This document shows, piece after piece, positions 5,434-10,671 of a DNA stretch of 10,671 nucleotides. The translations under genes and the position numbers were made by a program. The notes beneath the pieces are model-generated. The model made no database searches and was not told where the DNA came from. It saw only the letters and a list, made by a program, of their open reading frames with translations. Within the stretch, counting starts at the first letter, position 1. Each line of letters opens with the position of its first letter. The stretch is from assembly GCA_030605245.1 (NCBI GenBank), contig JAUWIS010000015.1:1-10671 (forward strand), given 5' to 3'. Source of the stretch: Methanobacteriota archaeon. Its GTDB lineage: Archaea > Thermoplasmatota > JASEFT01 > JAUWIS01.

Positions 5434-6339
5434 ATGGGTTCAAAAACAAAACGACTAAGGGAGTTAATAGCAAGACCAGGAATGATATTAAGGCCAGGAA
5501 TTTATGATTCCTTAACTGCAAAACTCGCTGAGAAAACTGGATTTGAATGGGTTTTACTCACAGGTTATGGAGTTTCAGGTGCAATGCTTGGCAGGCCGGA
5601 TGTAGGATTGCTGAGTTTTGGGGAAATATTACAAAAAGCAAGGGAAGTATGCAACACAGTTGATATTCCTGTAGTAGTGGATGTTGATACCGGTTATGGA
5701 AATGCAGTGAATGTGTTCAGAACGACGCAGGAAATGATATGGGCAGGAGCAGCAGCAATACAAATAGAGGATCAGGTATGGCCAAAAAGATGCGGGCATA
5801 TGTTTGGAAAACAAATTATTTCAACAGAAGAAATGACAGGTAAAATCAGAGCAGCAACAGATGCAAAAAATGGGATTGACCCGGAGGTTGTCATCGGGGC
5901 AAGAACAGATGCAAGAAGTGTTTCCGGCTTCGAAGAAGTTTTGAAAAGAGGAAAAGCATATGCTGGTGCCGGGGCTGATTATATTTATGTGGAAACACCC
6001 AAGTCTCTAAAGGAGATTGAAAAACTGGTTAAAGAAATCAAGGCACCAATAACCTTTAATATCATTGAAGGAGGAAAAACTCCATCTTTCAACTTTGATG
6101 ATTTAGAAAAACTTGGCGTAAAGATTTTATCCCTGCCTTTAACCACGCTTTATGCAGCAACCAAAGCAGTCATGGATGTGTTGGAAATAATGAAGAATGC
6201 AAAAAAGGTAGAGGAATGGGAGCATCTAACCATCCCATGGCCGGAATTCAATGAATTGATTGGTTTACCTATGATAAAGGAAATGGAAAAGAAATACATC
6301 CCTAAGGAAATTTTAAAGAAAATGTATAAGAGAACATGA
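5434..6339 (+). CDS. Isocitrate lyase/PEP mutase family enzyme (methylisocitrate lyase-like)
   Basis: This 301-residue (beta/alpha)8 enzyme belongs to the isocitrate lyase/PEP mutase superfamily. Visible residues are D83 and D85 in VVDVDTGYGN (metal binding), E112 in QIEDQ, the lyase motif PKRCGH with catalytic C120, R157 in ARTDA and E187. The KRCGH Cys marks C-C bond lyases (2-methylisocitrate lyase, 2,3-dimethylmalate lyase, isocitrate lyase) rather than PEP mutase or phosphonopyruvate hydrolase. Length fits the 290-300-residue methylisocitrate lyase/oxaloacetate decarboxylase subgroup. ATG 5434 follows GAGGGGT and one base after the lyase stop; an alternative start at 5392 would overlap the previous gene. 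Likely product is pyruvate plus a second acid, which would extend oxaloacetate/citrate chemistry of the operon; substrate is inferred. Confidence 0.87.
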   Translation: MGSKTKRLRELIARPGMILRPGIYDSLTAKLAEKTGFEWVLLTGYGVSGAMLGRPDVGLLSFGEILQKAREVCNTVDIPVVVDVDTGYGNAVNVFRTTQEMIWAGAAAIQIEDQVWPKRCGHMFGKQIISTEEMTGKIRAATDAKNGIDPEVVIGARTDARSVSGFEEVLKRGKAYAGAGADYIYVETPKSLKEIEKLVKEIKAPITFNIIEGGKTPSFNFDDLEKLGVKILSLPLTTLYAATKAVMDVLEIMKNAKKVEEWEHLTIPWPEFNELIGLPMIKEMEKKYIPKEILKKMYKRT

Positions 6340-6363
6340 AGGAATGTTCACGAGTAGAACTGA

Positions 6364-6390
6364 AAATTTTGGATAAATTTTAACTTTTTA
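6364..6390. terminator. AT-rich convergent end, possible terminator
   Basis: The 48-base gap between the lyase-family gene and the oppositely oriented GTPase gene contains AATTTTGGATAAATTTT followed by CTTTTT on the plus strand, and A-rich runs that become T-runs on the minus strand. T-runs suit archaeal termination from either side. No stable stem is seen. Confidence 0.3.
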
Positions 6391-7392
6391 TTCTCCTTTC
6401 AACAGATGTTTCCCAATCTCAGAAAAGGCATTTTCAACATTTTCCCCTGATTTAGCGGATGTGAAAAAATAGTTTCCTCCAAACCTGTCTGCCATTTTTT
6501 TCATATCATTTTCATTGAATGTTGCCTGCATTTTCAGATCATTTTTGTTTGCAAGAAAAACTATCGGTATTTTATCTGATACATTATAAAGGTTTTCAGC
6601 CCATTTTGGTAAATTATCTAATGTTTCCTTTCTTGTTTTATCACAGACAACAAGCGCCCCTTCAGCACCCTGATAATAGGTTGGATGAACATTCCTGTAA
6701 TCCTCCTGCCCTGCAATATCCCATATCATGAGCGTTAGTATAACATCAGGTTTTGCCCCATGATATTTTAGTGTGATAACCTTTTTTGTGATTTTTGCAC
6801 CAATTGTTGATAAATATTTATCCTCAAACATATCATAAACATATTTTCTTATAAGACTTGTTTTCCCTACAGCACCATCCCCGAGGATACATATTTTTTT
6901 AATAAGGCGTTTCACCTCCCTTGATTTAACGCCGCCTATATGTTTTTCTGCTTCATTCTTTTTCTCAACCGCTGCCGATTTCGGGTTTATCTCTATTGCC
7001 TTATCAAAGCATTCAATCGCCCCCCTGAATCTGTGGAGATTCATCATGAGCGAGCCCATGTTTACCCATATCTCTTCATCCTTCGGGTTTATCCTTGTTA
7101 AATTCTCAAGGCATTTTACAGCATCATCATAATCCCCTCTCAGTAAATGAGCTGCTTCCTTAGTCTTCCATCCTTCAGCATAGTCAGGGTCAATGTTTGT
7201 TGCAATGGTAAAACAGTTTAGCGCTTCATCCGTCCTGCCAAGTGTGAGAAACGCATTTCCTTTCTCTTTATATGCCTCCTTATATCTCTTGTTAAGCTTA
7301 AGGGCTTTATTGAAACACATTATCGCATCGTCATATCTTTTCTGTTTAAGCATTTCCAGGCCTTTTTTGTAGTTTTCCTCATGTTCTTCCAT
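6388..7392 (-). CDS. TPR-repeat protein fused to a Ras/Rab-like small GTPase
   Basis: This is a 334-residue two-domain protein. Residues about 7-145 hold four 34-residue TPR repeats (A-x-x-C-F-x-K-A-x-x-x-N/D-P pattern), a protein-binding scaffold. Residues about 160-334 are a complete Ras-like G domain: G1 GDGAVGKTS (171-179), G2 Thr in STIGAK (196), G3 WDIAGQE (224-230, with the Ras Gln61 equivalent Q229), G4 NKND (282-285) and G5 TSAK (311-314). There is no C-terminal Cys for lipid attachment. Start ATG 7392 is preceded by a TTG at 7395; the TATA box 26 bases upstream fits a leaderless ATG. GTP-switched signalling through TPR partners is inferred; the partner is unknown. It is divergent from the ATPase remnant. 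Confidence 0.88.
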   Translation of the reverse strand: MEEHEENYKKGLEMLKQKRYDDAIMCFNKALKLNKRYKEAYKEKGNAFLTLGRTDEALNCFTIATNIDPDYAEGWKTKEAAHLLRGDYDDAVKCLENLTRINPKDEEIWVNMGSLMMNLHRFRGAIECFDKAIEINPKSAAVEKKNEAEKHIGGVKSREVKRLIKKICILGDGAVGKTSLIRKYVYDMFEDKYLSTIGAKITKKVITLKYHGAKPDVILTLMIWDIAGQEDYRNVHPTYYQGAEGALVVCDKTRKETLDNLPKWAENLYNVSDKIPIVFLANKNDLKMQATFNENDMKKMADRFGGNYFFTSAKSGENVENAFSEIGKHLLKGE

Positions 7393-7411
7393 CAAAGCTA
7401 AATGATGTTAT

Positions 7412-7423
7412 GAATATTTAATA
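7412..7423 (-). promoter_or_regulatory. TATA box of the TPR-GTPase gene
   Basis: On the minus strand TATTAAATATTC is centred about 26 bases before ATG 7392, predicting a start of transcription at or within a few bases of the start codon. No Shine-Dalgarno site is present, consistent with a leaderless mRNA. Confidence 0.5.
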
Positions 7424-7439
7424 CTGCCTGAACATAATT

Positions 7440-7448
7440 ATTTATACA
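7440..7448 (+). promoter_or_regulatory. TATA box of the truncated ATPase gene
   Basis: ATTTATACA is centred about 25 bases before GTG 7470, again the leaderless arrangement. A second AT-rich stretch (CATATATTATATAAC, 7453-7467) lies between it and the start. The promoter looks intact although the gene behind it is broken. Confidence 0.45.
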
Positions 7449-7469
7449 ATAACATATATTATATAACTT

Positions 7470-7658
7470 GTGAATCACACTAAGTCATTATCAAAGTTCA
7501 TTAACAGAACACATGAGATAGCAAGCCTGAAGTCTTATCTGAATGAAACAATCCAGGGGCATGGTAAAACTGTGTTTATAACCGGTGAGGCGGGGATAGG
7601 GAAAACAAGACTGGTTAATGAACTGCAGGATTATGCTGTTTCAAAGAATGTACTATAA
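7470..7658 (+). pseudogene. N-terminal remnant of a P-loop (AAA/STAND-type) ATPase
   Basis: Sixty-two residues remain. FINRTHEIASLKSYLNETI followed by GKTVFITGEAGIGKTRLVNEL is the beginning of a large signalling-type ATPase: a (V/I)xRxxEIxxL box, then a Walker A motif GEAGIGKT (residues 39-46). Proteins with this start (AAA_16/STAND ATPases, often with TPR or sensor tails) normally run to many hundreds of residues with Walker B and sensor motifs, none of which follows. Reading ends at TAA 7656-7658, just where sequence of a different protein begins in another frame. It is therefore a truncated gene; a short functional peptide is unlikely. The start is GTG 7470. Confidence 0.7.
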
Positions 7659-8241
7659 GTCCGTGAATCTTTCAGCAGGCGACCATGTTTTTGAGGCTTT
7701 TGCTGATGATACCACATCTGATTCTGTTACTGCAACCATCTCCGCTGGTATTATTGAGTACGTCTCCTTGTATGTTGGCACAGCAGGTCCTGCTAATGGT
7801 TTTGCGGATATTTGGGTCTTTAATGATGCTACTTTTGCTCAGAGTGTAGACATTTATATTGATGGTGGGTGGTATGGTTCTGTTTCTATGGTTGAGCCTG
7901 GTGCTGCTGGTATTTTTTATGCTTCTGTGGAGTTGCCTGAAGGCGACCATCTCTTTGAGGCTTTTGCTCTTGATTATGGTACGAATGCTTCTGTTTCTAT
8001 GTATATTTCTGCTGGTGGCACTATAACGGTTGATATTCATGTTGGTGGATCTCCTGCTACTGCAACAGCTACCGGCCCGGTTGGTACTACTGATAGTTAC
8101 ACTGTTACTATTACCTATATTTGGACTGTTTCTCCAACATCTGTGAAATTATATTACACTGAGGATTATGGTGCAACCTGGGTTGTTGCTGGTGAGAATA
8201 CAAATGTTGTGTCAAAAATAGGCGTGGGGATTCAATACTGA
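7618..8241 (+). pseudogene. Internal fragment of a PEGA-like repeat surface protein
   Basis: The open frame codes 207 residues, but only about residue 12 onward (base 7651) looks genuine. It holds 1.5 copies of a roughly 80-residue repeat: KSVNLSAGDHVFEAFADD...ISAG (12-55) matches ASVELPEGDHLFEAFALD...ISAG (101-144), and between them lies DIYIDGGWYGSVSMVEPGAAG, PEGA-like. A fibronectin/Ig-like piece follows (YTVTITYIWTVSPTSVKLYYTEDYGATWV). There is no signal peptide and no anchor, and the end (SKIGVGIQY) does not complete the last domain, so both ends are missing. Codons are strongly T-ending (GCT, GGT, TCT), unlike the A-ending choice of its neighbours. It is best read as debris from a secreted adhesin or S-layer-type gene; it could still be translated. 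Confidence 0.6.
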
Positions 8242-8265
8242 GTCTACCTTAAAATATTCCCCGGT

Positions 8266-9624
8266 TTATCCTATCTGCTCTTTCACAATCCTCTCAGTCT
8301 CCTCTAAAAACTCTTCCTCAGTATTTTTTGGAATAGTTGCGCCGGCAGCAACATTATGTCCTCCTCCTATGCCTCCAACCTTTTTCGCCGATAAGTTCAT
8401 AACAACAGATAAGTCAAGTCCTTTTTCAACAAGGCTTCTGTCTGTTCTTGCAGAAACCTTCACACCATCTTCTGAGTTTGCAAATGCTATTAAAGGCATT
8501 TTGTCAGCATAAGGAATGAGCATTCCTGCGACAATACCAACAATTTTTTCGTTGATGTTGTCTTTAGCATGGAAATACTGGATATATTTTCTTTTTGTGA
8601 TTCCAAGATTATTAACAAACTGAAGTGCATCCACAAGTGTTCTCCTATGACCCTGAAGCAGGGTTCTTGCTCTTTGAAGATATTCATCCCTGTTGCCAAG
8701 GCATACATTGTATCCTATTTCTGTTTTATTGTATCTCCCGCATGAGTTCAGAAGTGTGGCAAATTCTTTTGCATCATGCAGTTCAGTGCCTGATTTCTCT
8801 TTTGTTAATATGTAAACCTCACCAAGCACCCTTTTTGCATTTTTATGACCAAAGCCTTTTGAAAGTAAAGTAAAAACAATTTTTGATACAATTTTTCTTT
8901 TCTCATCCTTGTTCAGATTAATCCATTTCCTCCATCTTTCCTCATCCTTCATATTTATATCCAAATCCTGCAAAAATTTTATACAGTTTTCCTCCCTCCC
9001 TGTTAAACCTGGAATAATTGGATCATTCGCATACTGGAGCAGTTTGAAAACAGGTTTTGTCTCCCTTCCAAAAAACCTGATATCAATGTTGCAGTCAATG
9101 ACACCAGATTTTTCCCCATCCTGTAATATTTTCCTGTTGGTTCCTATGAGTTTCCCGTATTCTGAATCCTGCATATCACCTACCGCCCCAATAATAGCAA
9201 GTGCGGACAAATCAATATTTTTGCTGTTCATGTTTTTTGCAACAAGATATGTTAGCCCTGCACCGCTTATGTCAACCGCACCATTTTTTCCAAAAAGATG
9301 AGGGTTTAAATGATTGTTTGCTTTCTGCATATCTTGTATTTTATGATGATCAGTTATAACTGCATTTAATCCTTCCAATTTATCAATCATGCCGCTGCCC
9401 AGATCTGTGAACCATACAAGTTCAGGATTTTCATTTCTCAGTTTTTCAATCACATTTTCATCTAGTTGTTTAACAAAATCAACGCTGTGCTCAATTCCTT
9501 CCCTTTTCAAACACATGGATGCTATACTGCCTGCAGTAATGCCATCTGCATCAATATGAGAAACAATTTTTACCTTCTTATGTTTTTTTAGTGTTTCTGC
9601 AATACTTTTTGCTGTGTTAAGCAT
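8266..9624 (-). CDS. Archaeal RecJ-like DHH/DHHA1 exonuclease (GAN-like)
   Basis: This 452-residue single-strand nuclease is of the DHH superfamily, the archaeal RecJ/GAN group that associates with the GINS-MCM replication helicase and, by the CMG analogy, resembles eukaryotic Cdc45. All catalytic motifs are visible: SHIDADGIT (H23, D25, D27), FTDLGSG (D74), ITDHHK (D92-H93-H94) and GAVGDMQD (D150), then the C-terminal DHHA1 domain with SARTD (391-395) and GGIGGGHNVAAGA (417-429). Length fits Thermococcus GAN (about 470). Start ATG 9624 has no Shine-Dalgarno site, and a TTTTATC box lies about 24 bases upstream, so it may be leaderless. A nanoRNase or DHH phosphodiesterase role is the alternative. 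It converges on the gene debris. Confidence 0.9.
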   Translation of the reverse strand: MLNTAKSIAETLKKHKKVKIVSHIDADGITAGSIASMCLKREGIEHSVDFVKQLDENVIEKLRNENPELVWFTDLGSGMIDKLEGLNAVITDHHKIQDMQKANNHLNPHLFGKNGAVDISGAGLTYLVAKNMNSKNIDLSALAIIGAVGDMQDSEYGKLIGTNRKILQDGEKSGVIDCNIDIRFFGRETKPVFKLLQYANDPIIPGLTGREENCIKFLQDLDINMKDEERWRKWINLNKDEKRKIVSKIVFTLLSKGFGHKNAKRVLGEVYILTKEKSGTELHDAKEFATLLNSCGRYNKTEIGYNVCLGNRDEYLQRARTLLQGHRRTLVDALQFVNNLGITKRKYIQYFHAKDNINEKIVGIVAGMLIPYADKMPLIAFANSEDGVKVSARTDRSLVEKGLDLSVVMNLSAKKVGGIGGGHNVAAGATIPKNTEEEFLEETERIVKEQIG

Positions 9625-9642
9625 CAGCAGGATATAGGGTTA

Positions 9643-9652
9643 TAGAGATAAA
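9643..9652 (-). promoter_or_regulatory. Possible TATA box of the RecJ-like gene
   Basis: On the minus strand GTTTTATCTC is centred about 24 bases before ATG 9624. The match to the TATA consensus is fair, and the spacing is right for a leaderless transcript. Confidence 0.35.
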
Positions 9653-9670
9653 ACATTAACCAAGGAGTTA

Positions 9671-9695
9671 GGGATCTGGGATTAGGGGTTAGGGG
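9671..9695 (+). other. Potential G-quadruplex with telomere-like G-tracts
   Basis: Four G-tracts of 3, 3, 4 and 4 with loops ATCT, ATTA and TTA satisfy the standard G3+N1-7 motif in an otherwise AT-rich region. The last two tracts read TTAGGGGTTAGGGG, like ciliate-type telomere DNA. It lies in the divergent promoter region between the RecJ-like and CBS genes. Quadruplex folding is predicted from pattern only. Confidence 0.55.
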
Positions 9696-9733
9696 AAAAA
9701 GTATCATCACCTATCCCCAGGCTACTAACTACT
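9679..9733. repeat. Intergenic repeat, copy B
   Basis: GGATTAG, TAGGGGAAAAA and CTACTAACTACT repeat, in order, the pieces of the element at 2674-2706, with about 20 extra bases in the middle. The 11-mer CTACTAACTAC (9722-9732) is the exact reverse complement of 2661-2671. An internal stem GGGGTTAGG/CCTATCCCC (one mismatch) can compete with the G-quadruplex. Confidence 0.5.
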
Positions 9734-9744
9734 GAATCCAAAGG

Positions 9745-9754
9745 CTTATAAAAT
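9745..9754 (+). promoter_or_regulatory. TATA box and BRE of the CBS-domain gene
   Basis: CTTATAAAAT preceded by CAAAGG is the best archaeal promoter in the window. Its centre is about 25 bases before ATG 9775, so transcription should begin at that ATG. This argues against the in-frame upstream ATG at 9760, which would lie before the predicted transcript start. Confidence 0.6.
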
Positions 9755-9774
9755 CTAAGATGATTATCTTACTT

Positions 9775-10275
9775 ATGCTTGTAAAAGATGTGATGATTAG
9801 GAATGTGATAACATTAAAACCAGAGGATACCGTGAGACAGGCTTCAAAAAAGTTTGCTGAAAATAATATCAGCGGTGCGCCTGTTATAAACAATGAAAAA
9901 AAGGTTGTTGGAATACTCAGTGAGGCGGACATACTGAAAATGCTGGAAGCGCATTACACAAAGGGTAACATTGTTTTCCTCCCGACCCCTTTTGATTTAA
10001 TAGAGATACCATTCATGGAGGCGGTTAGAGAGGCGGAGGTTTACAGAGGGACAAAGGAGATGATAAAGGATATAGGTAATGCCTTGGTATCAGATGTTAT
10101 GAAAACTCATGTTGTCACAGTAAAATCAGACAGAAGCATAGAGGATGCCGCAGGATTGATGGTATCAAAAAAGGTGAACAGGCTCCCTGTTGTTGAAAAC
10201 AATGAACTTGTTGGTATAATAACAAGAGGGGATATAATAAAGGCATTATCAGTAAAAAATAATTCAGTGAATTAG
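9775..10275 (+). CDS. Two-CBS-domain protein
   Basis: This 166-residue protein is built almost entirely from a CBS pair (Bateman module). CBS1 spans about residues 3-56 (VKDVMIRNVITLKPEDTV ... GAPVINNEKKVVGILSEADILKML) and CBS2 about 103-158 (VSDVMKTHVVTVKSDRSI ... RLPVVENNELVGIITRGDIIKAL), joined by a helical linker. Such modules bind adenine nucleotides or S-adenosylmethionine and switch partner proteins; stand-alone pairs are common in archaea. ATG 9775 is chosen because the protein then begins MLVKDVM as in the family and because the TATA box sets the transcript start there; ATG 9760 would add five residues. Ligand and partner are unknown, and it faces the CcdA-like gene tail to tail. Confidence 0.88.
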   Translation: MLVKDVMIRNVITLKPEDTVRQASKKFAENNISGAPVINNEKKVVGILSEADILKMLEAHYTKGNIVFLPTPFDLIEIPFMEAVREAEVYRGTKEMIKDIGNALVSDVMKTHVVTVKSDRSIEDAAGLMVSKKVNRLPVVENNELVGIITRGDIIKALSVKNNSVN

Positions 10276-10296
10276 TATCCAGAATAAAATCATCAT

Positions 10297-10398
10297 TCAC
10301 ATACTTTTTCCTTTTCCAAAAAATGCGCTTGCACCTATCAGAAATATACCCAAAATGAACAATAGAAATGCAGCCTTGCTGTATCTTATATTATCAAC
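10297..10398 (-). pseudogene. Start-less short reading frame encoding one membrane helix
   Basis: Downstream of the CcdA-like stop, in the -1 frame, 33 codons are open (TAG at 10399-10401, TGA at 10297-10299). They encode IRYSKAAF, then a strongly hydrophobic LLFILGIFLIGASAFF and a basic GKGKSM tail. It looks like a real signal-anchor or membrane helix, but no ATG, GTG or TTG precedes the helix in this frame. It may be the broken head of a gene that belonged next to the CcdA-like gene, or be reached by frameshifting or a non-standard start. Chance open frame cannot be excluded at this length. Confidence 0.35.
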
Positions 10399-10671
10399 CT
10401 ACCTATAGCAAAAATCATTAGAAGTAAACCGGATACAACCATGATTGTTGCCCCAACAATCTTTATCTCCCTGAGTTTTCTGATTTTTTCTGTTATTTTA
10501 CCTGCAAGTGCTGAACCAGCAATTATTGGAAGAGACAAACCAAATGCGAATAGAAACATTGCAGATGCTCCAAGAATGCATGCCGTTATGCTGTTGTTCC
10601 CAAGGGTTGAGAAAGCAGAACTTAGCATTATTCCTTCAAATGTCCCGGCAATGCAACCCAGACTACTCAAT
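10386..10671 (-). CDS. CcdA/DsbD-like membrane protein, C-terminal part (5' partial)
   Basis: The last 94 or so codons of a polytopic membrane protein are visible; the frame is open through the window edge, and the first codon seen (TTG) need not be the start. Three hydrophobic stretches (about residues 3-20, 27-55 and 70-93), the FAFGLSLPIIAGSALAGKI loop and the final IKIVGATIMVVSGLLLMIFAIG helix resemble CcdA/DsbD-type thiol-disulfide electron carriers (cytochrome c biogenesis family), which pass electrons across the membrane. The PC dipeptide of canonical CcdA helices is not in the visible half: the corresponding stretch reads SLGCIAGTFEGIM with a single Cys. A general membrane transporter is the alternative. 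It ends at TAA 10386-10388. Confidence 0.6.
   Translation of the reverse strand, partial: LSSLGCIAGTFEGIMLSSAFSTLGNNSITACILGASAMFLFAFGLSLPIIAGSALAGKITEKIRKLREIKIVGATIMVVSGLLLMIFAIGRLII

Noticed and set aside
7672..8040. 122-residue open frame on the minus strand
   Set aside because: It is the antisense of the PEGA-like repeat; its composition (many Arg, Ile, Ser, Asn) mirrors the T-ending codons of the plus strand and matches no family.
7470..8241. Programmed frameshift joining the ATPase and PEGA-like pieces into one protein
   Set aside because: The first piece lacks the rest of its ATPase domain and the second begins in mid-repeat, so a joined product would make no intact domain at the junction.

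Overview
The window looks like a low-GC archaeal chromosome segment (by eye under 40% GC). The evidence is TATA-box promoters placed about 25 nt before start codons (leaderless genes), a GAN/RecJ-type DHH exonuclease, a tungsten-type aldehyde ferredoxin oxidoreductase, a Ras/Rab-like GTPase and GGTGATC-type Shine-Dalgarno sites. The exact lineage cannot be fixed from sequence alone; a euryarchaeal or other anaerobic archaeon is plausible.

Layout. 1-546 (+): C-terminal part of an aldehyde ferredoxin oxidoreductase. 583-1181 (-): a two-gene toxin-antitoxin-like cassette, DUF4258/RelE-like toxin first, then a YgiT-type zinc-finger/AbrB antitoxin, with its own TATA box and a repeat-rich candidate operator. 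1182-1498: no gene, but five consecutive hairpins, several with pyrimidine-rich tails. 1499-2653 (+): class I aminotransferase. 2723-6339 (+): a tight run of four genes: HD phosphohydrolase, citrate CoA-transferase (CitF-like), a short citrate-synthase-fold citryl-CoA lyase, and an isocitrate lyase/PEP mutase-family enzyme with the catalytic Cys motif. 6388-7392 (-): TPR domain fused to a Ras-like GTPase. 7470-8241 (+): gene debris, the head of a P-loop ATPase joined to an internal piece of a PEGA-like repeat protein. 8266-9624 (-): GAN/RecJ-like DHH/DHHA1 nuclease. 9671-9733: G-quadruplex motif and dispersed repeat. 9775-10275 (+): two-CBS-domain protein. 10297-10671 (-): end of a CcdA/DsbD-like membrane protein followed by a start-less reading frame encoding one membrane helix.

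How the genes may work together. CitF plus the short lyase could cleave citrate in two steps (citrate + acetyl-CoA to citryl-CoA + acetate; citryl-CoA to acetyl-CoA + oxaloacetate) without the acyl carrier protein CitD or the CitE lyase of bacterial citrate lyase. The aminotransferase (aspartate to oxaloacetate) and the isocitrate-lyase-family enzyme (methylisocitrate lyase or oxaloacetate decarboxylase are options) could feed or drain the same oxaloacetate/pyruvate pool. This ACP-free citrate-cleavage (or, in reverse, citrate-forming) module is the most interesting metabolic proposal here. The hairpin array, the toxin-antitoxin operator, the TPR-GTPase fusion and the chimeric debris are the other points worth a second look.
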